From Pseudomonadota bacterium (lineage in GTDB: Bacteria > Desulfobacterota > Binatia > UBA1149): a DNA stretch of 55,577 bases. The position numbers were made by a program, and so were the translations under genes. The stretch lies in the NCBI GenBank assembly GCA_014382245.1, contig JACNKC010000090.1, forward strand, positions 1 through 55,577. Reading direction: 5' to 3'. Position 1 is the stretch's first letter, and each line of letters starts with the position of its first letter. This document shows positions 27,726 through 36,272 of the stretch, one piece after another. The notes beneath the pieces are model-generated. The model made no database searches and was not told the origin of the DNA. It saw nothing but the letters and a program-made list of their open reading frames with translations.

Positions 27726-27752
27726 TTGACATCACTGGGTTCAGAACATAAT
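27726..27752 (+). promoter_or_regulatory. Putative promoter of the first Cys-rich paralogue
   Basis: TTGACA at 27726-27731 and CATAAT at 27747-27752 (five of six consensus -10 bases), spaced by 15 bases, slightly short. A purine-rich AAGGAG ribosome binding site precedes the ATG at 27821. Confidence 0.45.
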
Positions 27753-27820
27753 CACGGCTGCTGTAAGCGGCGAAAGCGAGGCTTACAACAACGAAAAAAC
27801 TAAGGAGAAAATCAACTGTT

Positions 27821-29911
27821 ATGAGATCCATAAAAGTACTGTCTCTCACCACACTATTTGCGTTGACGGCCCTGTTCGGTTCGGGTCTGCTCGCGTCAGG
27901 GGCCCACGCGGCCATGACCAAGGACGAGGCCAAGTGCCGCAGCACGATCTTCAAGACGACGTCCAAGTACCAGGCCGGTGCATGGAAGGCCGTGGCGGGA
28001 TGTCACAAGGGCAAGCTCAAGGGCAAGGTTGGTGCCGGCGTTGACTGCAATGACCCCATACTAGCTGACACCAAGGGTAAGCTGGCCAAGGCTGCTTCCA
28101 AGATCCGCGATTCGCTGGGTGGAGCCAAGGACAAGTGCGCTGACAAGACAACCGGAGCCGCGCTCTCAAACGTACTGGCTGCCTACGGCCGCTGCCCCTC
28201 GCCCGGTGAAATTTCCGACGACGGTGGAGCCACGGACGGCATAGATGATTTTTCTGAACTGGCCGACTGCCTGATCGCGGTCTCGGACAGCCTCATCGCC
28301 ACCACGGCCAGCGAGGTCATGGGTGACCCGGATCACGCCTCGCTCAGCAAGGACCAGGCGAAGTGCCAGGGTACGATCGGAAAAAACACCGCCAAGTTGA
28401 TAGCGACCATCGGCAAGGAGCGTGGCAAGTGCCAGGCCGGGGCTGACAAGGCCGGCGGCGATATAGACTGGACCTGCGGCTCTTTTGACGGCAAGGGCAA
28501 AATCAGCAAATCCGGTCTGAAGTTCAAGGACGGCATAACCAAGGCCTGCCTGGGCGACGAGGAAACCCTCGACGCGCTCGATTCCTGCGGCGACACGGTC
28601 GCACAACTACAGGCCTGTGTCGTGGACACCATCGCCACCAAGGTAGGCGGCGGCATGACCGCCATGCTCTTCGAGCTGCCCGGCGTGTGCCCCGCGTCGG
28701 TAAAGGTCACCACCCTGGCCGGCTACGGACAGCAACGCACATCTACCGAGCTCAGCCTGGGCTGGACCGGACTTGCCCACGGCGTCGATGTTCTCGACGG
28801 CTGGATAGGCGAGGCCAACCTGGCCTGCGATTCGGACTGCGACAACTGCGCGGTAACCGTGCTGCCTGTGGATAAAACCCTTGGCAATTGCCGCTGCGAC
28901 AACGACCCGACCATAAGCTGCGACGAGCCCTTCGGAGCCGAAGACGCAGACGACTGCGGCGCGGGCAACGAGTGCATTTGTCGTTTCGGTCCGCCCCTGG
29001 CGCTGTCAACCGCCGGGGTCCCGGTATGCGTGCTGACCAAAATAGCCAACGAGCTGGTAGGCAGCGCAGACGCCGGAACGGCGCAGGCGAGCACCACGAT
29101 CAACGGAGAGAGCAGCGTGTACACGGGGCTAACCGTGACCCAGCCCTGCCCCACCTGCGACGGGAGCGCCTGCAACGGAGGACCGCGCGATGGCCTGGCC
29201 TGCACGGTGAACGCCGTGCACCCGACCTTCGGCAACAGCAGCTTTGACTGCCAGCCGGACCCGGGCACGCGCATACCGGGCACGGTAAAGACTACGCTGA
29301 ACACCACCACGGGGGATTCCTCCCTGGGCTTCGACCTGAGCTGCGATCCTCCATTGACCGGCACTGCCTGCGCCTGCGCGGTGTGCAGCGGCGACAGCAC
29401 GGTGGCCTGCAACTCGGACGCCGAGTGCGCGGCGGTGGGCGCCGGTGTCTGCGACAGCAACGGTGGCGGCGCAGCACGCTTTCCCAACGCCTGTGCCGAC
29501 GGCGTGTGCAGCGACTCGGGCGACGGCATACACGGAGTCTGCAACGCGAGCCCGAGCAGCCAGTTCTGCGACGGTGAACTGCGTGCCAACGGCCAGGGTT
29601 ACATACCCTGCGCCAGTGACGCCGACTGCGATGCGCTGGACCCGGAATGTGACGGTGGTGACTGCGGACTGTGCGGAGGCGGGGCCCAGCGCTCTTGCTT
29701 CCTCGACCCCGTCACGGCCTCGGGTGACCCCGGGCTGAACGGCTCGAGCCTGGTTGCAACCTGGTGCACGCCCCCCACGAGCAACTCGGCGGTCAACAAC
29801 GCCGGCGGCTCACCCGGACCGGGGCGCCTTAACGTGCGTTTCGACTTCACCGGTTACTGCCCCGATGGAGTCACCCCCTTCGAGACACCGGGCGGATCAA
29901 ACTGCCCCTGA
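27821..29911 (+). CDS. Exported Lys/Cys-rich repeat protein, tandem paralogue 1
   Basis: 696 residues. A signal peptide ends at AHA|AM, and the mature protein begins MTKDEAKCRSTI. The N-terminal 300 or so residues hold two helical, lysine-rich units with regular cysteines: one around WKAVAGCHKGKLKGK, a second around KDQAKCQGTIGKN and ERGKCQAGADKAGG. The C-terminal half is Cys-rich with CDSDCDNC-type and CNSDAECAAVGAGVCD, CASDADCDALDPEC patterns and ends GGSNCP. Around 50% identity to the next gene is apparent by eye along the whole length. No catalytic motif, membrane anchor or sorting signal is visible; a secreted or surface structural/binding role is an inference. Disulfide-rich fold expected. 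Confidence 0.85.
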   Translation: MRSIKVLSLTTLFALTALFGSGLLASGAHAAMTKDEAKCRSTIFKTTSKYQAGAWKAVAGCHKGKLKGKVGAGVDCNDPILADTKGKLAKAASKIRDSLGGAKDKCADKTTGAALSNVLAAYGRCPSPGEISDDGGATDGIDDFSELADCLIAVSDSLIATTASEVMGDPDHASLSKDQAKCQGTIGKNTAKLIATIGKERGKCQAGADKAGGDIDWTCGSFDGKGKISKSGLKFKDGITKACLGDEETLDALDSCGDTVAQLQACVVDTIATKVGGGMTAMLFELPGVCPASVKVTTLAGYGQQRTSTELSLGWTGLAHGVDVLDGWIGEANLACDSDCDNCAVTVLPVDKTLGNCRCDNDPTISCDEPFGAEDADDCGAGNECICRFGPPLALSTAGVPVCVLTKIANELVGSADAGTAQASTTINGESSVYTGLTVTQPCPTCDGSACNGGPRDGLACTVNAVHPTFGNSSFDCQPDPGTRIPGTVKTTLNTTTGDSSLGFDLSCDPPLTGTACACAVCSGDSTVACNSDAECAAVGAGVCDSNGGGAARFPNACADGVCSDSGDGIHGVCNASPSSQFCDGELRANGQGYIPCASDADCDALDPECDGGDCGLCGGGAQRSCFLDPVTASGDPGLNGSSLVATWCTPPTSNSAVNNAGGSPGPGRLNVRFDFTGYCPDGVTPFETPGGSNCP

Positions 29912-29941
29912 CTGGCGCATCGACAGCGACCCGACCCATGG

Positions 29942-29978
29942 CCCCCGCGGTGCTTACCCCACCGCGGGGGTTTGCTTT
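29942..29978 (+). terminator. Strong intrinsic terminator after paralogue 1
   Basis: Perfect 11-bp GC stem: CCCCCGCGGTG (29942-29952) and its complement (29960-29970), 7-base loop, followed by TTTGCTTT. Placed 31 bases after the stop codon of the first paralogue. Confidence 0.85.
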
Positions 29979-30069
29979 GCCTGAAAAGAATACCGGGTCC
30001 GCCCGCCGGCTGATTCAAAAAAAAATGCATCTGCACTACTTTCCCCACCCGGTTGGGGGGGGTTTGCGG

Positions 30070-30099
30070 TTGACACCACCCCCACCAGTAGACTAGATT
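30070..30099 (+). promoter_or_regulatory. Putative sigma70-type promoter of paralogue 2
   Basis: TTGACA (30070-30075) with TAGATT (30094-30099), 18-base spacer. It predicts a leader of about 110 bases before the ATG at 30218. Confidence 0.5.
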
Positions 30100-30217
30100 C
30101 GCGCAGCATACTCGAGTACCGGAGTGCCACGCGTAGCGGGGACCGCACAACGGGCGCCCAAACCACAACAACCCTTCCCGGGTATATCAGGGAAACAAAC
30201 AGGAGGAGATAAGACAC

Positions 30218-32296
30218 ATGACAAGCAAGTGGACAGGAATTGTCGCGGCCACTATCGCGGCGCTGGTACTGGCGTTTGGCGTACCGACGGCGGATGCCCA
30301 GTTGACCAAGGACGAGGCTAAGTGCCGGAGCACGATTGGCAAGAATGTGACCAAGTACGTGGCCACCGCGTGGAAGGCGGTTGGCGGCTGCCACAAGGGC
30401 CGAGACAAGGGCAAGATGGGCGCGGGGACCAATTGCAACGACCTGGGCCAGGCCGACACCAAGGGTAAACTCACCAAGGCTGCCTCCAAGCTCCGCTCTT
30501 CGGTTGGCGGCGCAAAAGACAAGTGCGCTGACAAGACCACTGGCAACCCGTTCACCAACGTGTTGGCCCAGTACGGACGCTGCCCATCACCGGCCTGGGC
30601 CACAGATGACGGCGGCGCCACCAATGGCATTGACGACTTCGCCGAACTTTCGGACTGCCTGATCGCCCTGGCCGACGCCACGGTTGAGATGGCTTCGAAG
30701 GAAATCCACGGCCTGCCCGCCAGTCCCAGCGGATTATCCAAGGAACAGCTCAAGTGCCGCGGTGCCATCTCGAAGAACGCTGGCAAGCTGGTGGCCACGG
30801 TGGGCAAAGAACGCAACAAGTGCCAGGCGACTGCCGACAAGGCACTCGGCCCGATTTCCTGGACCTGCGGATCTTTTGACGGCAAGGGTAAGATTGCCGG
30901 CACGGCAAGTAAGACCAATGCCGCGATCGCCAAGTCCTGCGACCTGTCCAAGAACGCGCTGAACTCCATCGAGTCCTGCGGCGACACGGTTGCCCAGTTG
31001 CAGGCCTGCGTGACCAACGACGTGGCTATCACTAACGGTGGCGGCACGGTGGCCATGGCCTTCGAACTGCCCGGCAACTGCCCGGCCAGCTTCCCGGTGC
31101 TGTTCAACGGTGGTTTCGGCGCCCAGCTCACCAACTCCGAACTGGACTCGGGTTACAACGGCGGTGCCCACGACGTGGACATTGTCGACGCCTTCCAGAG
31201 CGCGGTGCTTACGTCCTGCGACGCCGACTGCGCCAATTGCAATGTAACCGAAGACCCCTCGCCGGGTTATTGCCGTTGCTCCAACGACATCACGACGACT
31301 TGCGACCAGCCCTTTGCTGCCGATGTGGCAAATTGCGGTGGCAACATCTGCGACTGCTTCTTCGGACCGCCGCTGTCGCTGTCAAGTTCGGGCACACCGG
31401 TCTGCGTGATCAACCAGATCACAACCCCTCTGTCCTGCAACTGCGACGGCATCACCGGCGAGTGCAATGGCACCTGCGACATCGCGCTGGTATCGCGCCT
31501 GCACTCGGGCATTGGCCAGACCAGGCCCTGCCCGACCTGCGAGGGCGGCACCTGCAACGGCGGACCGAGAGACGGCCTGGCCTGCACGGTAGACGCCACT
31601 CACCCGGACTTCGGGCCCGGCGCCATCGAGTGCCCCCCGGACCCTGGCAGCAAGATCAGCGACCTCGCTATCTCGCTCAGCCTGACCCACGGAGTGGCCA
31701 GCATGCCGTTCGGCACGCAGTGTGACGCACCGCTCGCGGCCAGCAGCTGCGCCTGTGCTGTGTGTAGCGGTGACAGCACGGTAGGTTGTAACTCCGACGC
31801 CGAGTGCGCGGCCCTGGGTGCCGGCACCTGCGACAGCAACGGTGGAGGAGCTGCGCGTTTCCCCAACGCCTGCAGTGACGGCGTTTGCGGAGTCGACGAT
31901 GTCGCGAGCGGACAGGAAGGCTACTGCACCGGTGGCGACTCGGTCACTTTCTGCGACGACCACCTGAGGCAGAACGGCAGGGGTCTTATTCCCTGCGCCA
32001 GCAATGCTGACTGCGACGCGCTCGCTTCGGAGTGCAACGGTGGTAGCTGCGGAACCTGCACCCTGGTGCAGGGTCGTGACTGCTACCTCGATCCCATCGA
32101 GGCAGCGGGTGACCCCAGCCCCTACGGTGGCGACATGGGAGCCATATTCTGTGTGCCGCCCACCGCCAGCCCGGCCGTGAACAACGCCGGCGGCATCCCG
32201 GCGGCCGGCAGGGTTACGATCAACTTCGACTACCACGGTATGTGTTCCGACGGCGTGACCGCCTTCGAAGCGCCGGGTGGATCGAACTGCCCGTAA
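30218..32296 (+). CDS. Exported Lys/Cys-rich repeat protein, tandem paralogue 2
   Basis: 692 residues, ATG at 30218 behind an AGGAGGAG ribosome binding site. The signal peptide ends ADA|QL, and the mature N-terminus TKDEAKCRSTI is identical to that of paralogue 1. It shares the two-unit helical N-terminal half (WKAVGGCHKGRDKGK; KEQLKCRGAISKN; ERNKCQATADKA), the CGDTVAQLQACV hinge, the FELPGNCPAS linker and the Cys-rich C-terminal half ending GGSNCP. An extra loop with CNCDGITGECNGTCD is found only here. No enzymatic motif is visible. It is followed by its own terminator. Probably secreted; function unknown. Confidence 0.85.
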   Translation: MTSKWTGIVAATIAALVLAFGVPTADAQLTKDEAKCRSTIGKNVTKYVATAWKAVGGCHKGRDKGKMGAGTNCNDLGQADTKGKLTKAASKLRSSVGGAKDKCADKTTGNPFTNVLAQYGRCPSPAWATDDGGATNGIDDFAELSDCLIALADATVEMASKEIHGLPASPSGLSKEQLKCRGAISKNAGKLVATVGKERNKCQATADKALGPISWTCGSFDGKGKIAGTASKTNAAIAKSCDLSKNALNSIESCGDTVAQLQACVTNDVAITNGGGTVAMAFELPGNCPASFPVLFNGGFGAQLTNSELDSGYNGGAHDVDIVDAFQSAVLTSCDADCANCNVTEDPSPGYCRCSNDITTTCDQPFAADVANCGGNICDCFFGPPLSLSSSGTPVCVINQITTPLSCNCDGITGECNGTCDIALVSRLHSGIGQTRPCPTCEGGTCNGGPRDGLACTVDATHPDFGPGAIECPPDPGSKISDLAISLSLTHGVASMPFGTQCDAPLAASSCACAVCSGDSTVGCNSDAECAALGAGTCDSNGGGAARFPNACSDGVCGVDDVASGQEGYCTGGDSVTFCDDHLRQNGRGLIPCASNADCDALASECNGGSCGTCTLVQGRDCYLDPIEAAGDPSPYGGDMGAIFCVPPTASPAVNNAGGIPAAGRVTINFDYHGMCSDGVTAFEAPGGSNCP

Positions 32297-32347
32297 CGCC
32301 CGGCTCTATTGAGCGTCAGCACCCTGAAAGGGGCTGAACGAACGACG

Positions 32348-32383
32348 CCCCCGCAGTGGACCAACCCGCTGCGGGGGTTTTTT
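32348..32383 (+). terminator. Strong intrinsic terminator after paralogue 2
   Basis: 9-bp stem CCCCCGCAG (32348-32356) with CTGCGGGGG (32369-32377), a 12-base loop and a TTTTTT run at 32378-32383. The stem resembles the terminator after paralogue 1 (same CCCCCGC/GCGGGGG outer arms). Confidence 0.9.
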
Positions 32384-32392
32384 ATGCCGTGC

Positions 32393-35300
32393 TCAGGCGC
32401 GGGCGATGTCGCCGGCGGTAAACAGGTGGGTCAGCCAGGCGTTGGTGAGCTTCTCGAGCACACCGTTGGCACGCAGGCGATCGTTGAGGTTGGCAAAATC
32501 AACCCGGTCGAGTCGCTGGTCCTGGTTGAAGCAGGAGAACACCGGCGGCAGCTCCTCGCCGGTTTCGGGATCGATGTGCTTCTGCAGGCACTGGGCGCAG
32601 ATCTCTTTCATCATGCACTGCATGGTGGAGTTTATAGACCCCAGGGCCAGCAGGTCGGGCGACAGGAACTTCGCGTGGCTGCCACGCACCGCCTGCCCGA
32701 CGGCTGCCATCATGCGATCCGAGCCGATGGCTATAAGCCTCGAGGCCTCGGCAACATCTATGAGCGGCTCACCCATCTCGCCGGTGGCGTAAGCTTCGAG
32801 AGCCTGCAACACGTTGCCCACCGTGCTGCGGTCCTGGTCACGGCGGGGCTTTATGGGCTCGCCCTGGTCGACCGACCACACCACCACGTCGGCAGCGGCC
32901 TCGATGTCGTCCTCGTGGTAAACGTCGTCGGGGCTCTTATAGGCCGCAAAGTAGATGACCTTGTTGCCGCGCTCGCGCATGGCCCGGCCGATAGAAAACT
33001 GCACGGCGTTGCCAAGACCACCGCCGAAAAGGATCACCGTCTCGCCCGTGGGTATCTCGGTGGGCGCGCCGGTGGGGCCCATGAGCACCAGCGGGGTGCC
33101 CGGCTCCCAGGTGGCACACAGTCGCGAGCTGCCGCCCATCTCGAGCACTATGGTCGAGAGCAGGCCTTGTTCCCGGTCGACCCAGGCCCCCGTAAGCGCC
33201 ATCCCCTCGGCGGCAAGCGTGGTGCCGTTGACCTCGGTGGCAAGGGTCTCGTAGTTCTGCAGGCGGTAGAACTGTCCAGGTTCAAAGTGCCGGGTGGCAA
33301 AAGGTGCCTTGACCACGATCTCGACAATATTGGACGTGAGCCTTATTACTTCGTGCACGCGTGGCATCAGTCCTTCTTCGAGGCGAGCGGCCATGGTGTC
33401 CCAGTCGCGCTCGCGGGCGGCCTGGTCGGCGGCATCGAGTCCGGCCAGCTCGTCGGCAAAAAGATCCACTATCTGCGGGTAACCGTCGCGGGCCGAGGCC
33501 ATGGCCTTGACCACGTTGCCTGCGTAATCGGGATGGTTGTCGCCGAAGTAAGAAACCAGGCGCTGCGGGCCACCGCTGGCGCCGGACGTATGCGAGGTGA
33601 ACACCCCGGGCTTGCCCTCGAGCGGCTCATCGACCACCGGGTGGGGAGACGACCCGTTCTGGCCGGCACCGTTCTGGCCGGCGCTATCCTTCTCCATCCG
33701 AAAGCGCTTGAAGAACCTGCCGCGTTCATCCATCTCAAAACTGCCCGGATGCTCGCGCTCGTAAATCACGTTGGGCGAGGTGCCGGCAGCGACAAACAGG
33801 GCCCGGGCCGACAGCTTCACGGTCTCTCCGGTGCCGGCCCAACGACCGTCAACCTGCTCCTGCTGCTCGAACAGCAAACCGTCGAGCGCACCGTACTCGT
33901 CCTGCAGCGCCTCGGTGGGGCTGAGCGTCTCGGCGTACCAGATGCCTTCTTCCAGCGCCTTGCTCACTTCTTCGTGGTTGAGCCTGTAGGCTGGCGAATC
34001 GACCAGCCCCTTGCGGTAGGCCATCGTCACGCCGCCCCAGGACCTGAGCAGCGGCACGAAGTCGGGCAGCTCGCCGGCAGCCTCCGCACGGGATCTCTCG
34101 GCACGGATTGCGCGGCCGTGCTCGAGAAACTCGTCGAGTATGGCCGGTTCTTCGTCACCAAAGTACAACGCGCGCACGGCTTCCTCACCGTTCTCTTCAA
34201 CAAGGGTCTCGTAGCGGTCCAGCGTCTTTTCGACCTGCACCGGGTAGTAGGCCATGACCTCGGTGCTGGTGTCTATTGCTGTCAGGCCTCCACCCACCAC
34301 CACCGCTGGCAACCTAACCTGCAGGTTGGTCATCGATGATTTCTTCTGGGCACCGGTCAGCTGCAGCCCCATCAGGAAGTCAGACGCCTTGCGCACGCCC
34401 CTGATAAGGTTGTTCTTCATATTGAGAACCGTCGGCTTGCCCGCGCCGGTGGCTATGGCCACGTGGTCGAAGCCGAGCTCCCAGGCGTCTTCAATCATCA
34501 GGGTACCGCCAAAACGCACCCCGCCGTAAGCCTTGAACCTGGGCTGCCGCGACAGGCACACGCGCATGACCTGGAGAAAGTTCTTGTCCCAGCGCACGGT
34601 GATGCCGTACTCGGCCACGCCGCCGAAACCCATGAGCGGGCGCTCGTCGAGCTCCTCGTAGAGCTCCGAAAAATCGGCTATCGGTTCCGGCTCTGGACTA
34701 CCCAGTCCCTCGGGCAGGGGTTCGAGCTTGAGACCGTCGATACCGACCACGCCGAAGCCCTCCGACAGCAGGTAGTGGGCAAGGGTGTAACCGGCGGGCC
34801 CGAGCCCCACCACGAGCACGTTACGCCCGTTGTAGGGCTTGGTCTGCGCGCAGCGACGGTTGATGGGGTTCCACCTGCACAGCAAGCTGTAAACTTCGAA
34901 GCCCCAGGGCAGGTCGAGCACGTCGGTGAGCACGCGGGTTTCGATCTGCGGAATATTTACCGGCTCAAACTTCTGGTAAATGCAGCCCTTCATGCAATCG
35001 TTGCATATGCGGTGGCCGGTACCCGGCACCATGGGGTTGTCGATCATGATCAGCGCCAGGGCCGCGATGCTGTCGCCCTCGGCCTGGCAGGCGTGCATTT
35101 CCGAGATTTTTTCGTCCAGCGGACAACCGCCGAGCTCTATGCCAAGCGGGTTGCTGGCCAGGCGGCCGTCCTTGCCGAACACGCCCTTGCTGCAGGAGTC
35201 CTTGTCGCGGGTGTGGCAAAGGATGCAGTAGTCGACTTCGGACATCACCTGCTTGCGGTCGTAGCGACGGTCGGTAAGTTCAAAGCCGTCGCGACGGCGC

Positions 35301-36028
35301 ATGCTTTCGGCGGGGCCCTCCATGAGCCACGGCCGCTCGGGATCCGGGTGCTCGAGCTCCACGAGCTGGTTGAAGTCAATTTTCTCGGGGGTCTTGAAAC
35401 TGGCCCAGCCCGAGGTCAGCGATTGCTGATCGCCGTGGCCGGAGCGAACGCGACACCATAAGGCAGCATCGCCGAGAAACTTGTCGGCCAGCGCTTCACC
35501 CTCGGCCCCCTCCGACGACCAGGCGTCCAGCGCGTCGATGATTCCGTGGGCCGGCGAGTCACCCGGATCGGCCAGCAGGTCGCATACGAGGGCGGCAAAC
35601 ACGAGCTCAGCGTCGGCCGTGGTGGCCCCCGCCCCGGCTGCGAGGTCGAGCACGACCTGGTCAAAAGCGTCGGCGTCGAAGCCCTGCAGATCATCGTCGG
35701 TGACTTTTTTTACGCGCTTGCCGAGAAACTGCTTCTTGAACTGCCATAGCGGGCCCAGCTCCTTGACGCCTTCGGCCAGCTCGCCAGCGGCCGCTTCTAT
35801 GCCAAAAAGCTGCACAACGAAGGTCGATTGGCTGCCGGCCATCTCGACCAGCAGCTTGCTCTCGTCTACGGCCGAGATCTCGGCACCAGAGCGGTACTGC
35901 TCAAAACGGGCCGCGAGATCGGCGTCGGCCGCCGCCAGCCAGGAGTAGAAGCACTCGCTCAGTTCGGCCAGGCGGGCCGGGTCGAAGAGGTCCTGGTAAG
36001 AGAATCCGTCGATCTTGAGTTGCAGCAT
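32393..36028 (-). CDS. Giant fused flavoprotein oxidoreductase (NfnB/GltD-like plus FNR/PyrK-like)
   Basis: 1211 residues, ATG at 36028. Parts in order: an N-terminal helical region of unknown fold (1-260); a Cys-rich segment with C268-C271-C279, C302 and C342-C345-C349, plausible Fe-S ligands of the GltD type; a pyridine-nucleotide-disulfide-oxidoreductase-like core with FAD motif VVGLGPAGY (406-414) and second nucleotide motif VVVGGGLTAID (576-586); a low-complexity linker (AGQNGAGQNG, 783-792); then a ferredoxin-reductase-like part with FEPGQFYRLQNY (915-926), NAD-binding FGGGLGNAVQF (1001-1011) and C1138-C1144-C1147-C1166, spaced like the PyrK [2Fe-2S] site. The order matches NfnB and NfnA fused in one chain, suggesting NAD(P)H transhydrogenation or bifurcation; this is an inference. 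Confidence 0.85.
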   Translation of the reverse strand: MLQLKIDGFSYQDLFDPARLAELSECFYSWLAAADADLAARFEQYRSGAEISAVDESKLLVEMAGSQSTFVVQLFGIEAAAGELAEGVKELGPLWQFKKQFLGKRVKKVTDDDLQGFDADAFDQVVLDLAAGAGATTADAELVFAALVCDLLADPGDSPAHGIIDALDAWSSEGAEGEALADKFLGDAALWCRVRSGHGDQQSLTSGWASFKTPEKIDFNQLVELEHPDPERPWLMEGPAESMRRRDGFELTDRRYDRKQVMSEVDYCILCHTRDKDSCSKGVFGKDGRLASNPLGIELGGCPLDEKISEMHACQAEGDSIAALALIMIDNPMVPGTGHRICNDCMKGCIYQKFEPVNIPQIETRVLTDVLDLPWGFEVYSLLCRWNPINRRCAQTKPYNGRNVLVVGLGPAGYTLAHYLLSEGFGVVGIDGLKLEPLPEGLGSPEPEPIADFSELYEELDERPLMGFGGVAEYGITVRWDKNFLQVMRVCLSRQPRFKAYGGVRFGGTLMIEDAWELGFDHVAIATGAGKPTVLNMKNNLIRGVRKASDFLMGLQLTGAQKKSSMTNLQVRLPAVVVGGGLTAIDTSTEVMAYYPVQVEKTLDRYETLVEENGEEAVRALYFGDEEPAILDEFLEHGRAIRAERSRAEAAGELPDFVPLLRSWGGVTMAYRKGLVDSPAYRLNHEEVSKALEEGIWYAETLSPTEALQDEYGALDGLLFEQQEQVDGRWAGTGETVKLSARALFVAAGTSPNVIYEREHPGSFEMDERGRFFKRFRMEKDSAGQNGAGQNGSSPHPVVDEPLEGKPGVFTSHTSGASGGPQRLVSYFGDNHPDYAGNVVKAMASARDGYPQIVDLFADELAGLDAADQAARERDWDTMAARLEEGLMPRVHEVIRLTSNIVEIVVKAPFATRHFEPGQFYRLQNYETLATEVNGTTLAAEGMALTGAWVDREQGLLSTIVLEMGGSSRLCATWEPGTPLVLMGPTGAPTEIPTGETVILFGGGLGNAVQFSIGRAMRERGNKVIYFAAYKSPDDVYHEDDIEAAADVVVWSVDQGEPIKPRRDQDRSTVGNVLQALEAYATGEMGEPLIDVAEASRLIAIGSDRMMAAVGQAVRGSHAKFLSPDLLALGSINSTMQCMMKEICAQCLQKHIDPETGEELPPVFSCFNQDQRLDRVDFANLNDRLRANGVLEKLTNAWLTHLFTAGDIARA

Positions 36029-36082
36029 ATAAGTGTAAGTTGATCCGTAAGGGGTATGCCTTTCAGGCTATACGGGCGACGC

Positions 36083-36112
36083 CAGCGGCAGCGGCAGCGG
36101 CAGCGGCAGCGG
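36083..36112. repeat. Five tandem CAGCGG hexamers in the divergent intergenic region
   Basis: Perfect 6-bp repeats between the fused flavoprotein start (36028) and the MDR gene start (36273). Slippage here could vary the spacing of regulatory sites. Not translated in either neighbouring gene. Confidence 0.85.
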
Positions 36113-36272
36113 CACGGTACCACCCGCTCTTTCTAAGGGCAACAGCAAACAGCGGCCCCGGCCGCGTCCCGGCGCGTGATTTGCCCCGGCCGGTGGAGAC
36201 CGTTATTTTTCTGGATTCGTCGGTGACCGGCCCCGGGGGCGGCGCGACAAGACCACGCGGAGCAGGAAAAGC

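Larger units (their letters stand above)
29912..30217. other. Intergenic region between the paralogues
   Basis: 306 bases holding the terminator of the first paralogue, a promoter for the second (see separate entries), a T/G-rich stretch at 30030-30070, and the AGGAGGAGATAA ribosome binding site at 30201-30212. No small gene is seen. Confidence 0.7.

Noticed and set aside
32309-34339. A 676-codon plus-strand open frame
   Set aside because: It lies antisense to the C-terminal half of the 1211-residue flavoprotein, which has clear family motifs. GC-rich genes commonly leave long antisense frames; this one has low-complexity His/Arg/Gly composition and no motif.
36083-36112. CRISPR-like repeat block
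   Set aside because: Contiguous hexamers without spacers or cas genes; a simple microsatellite.
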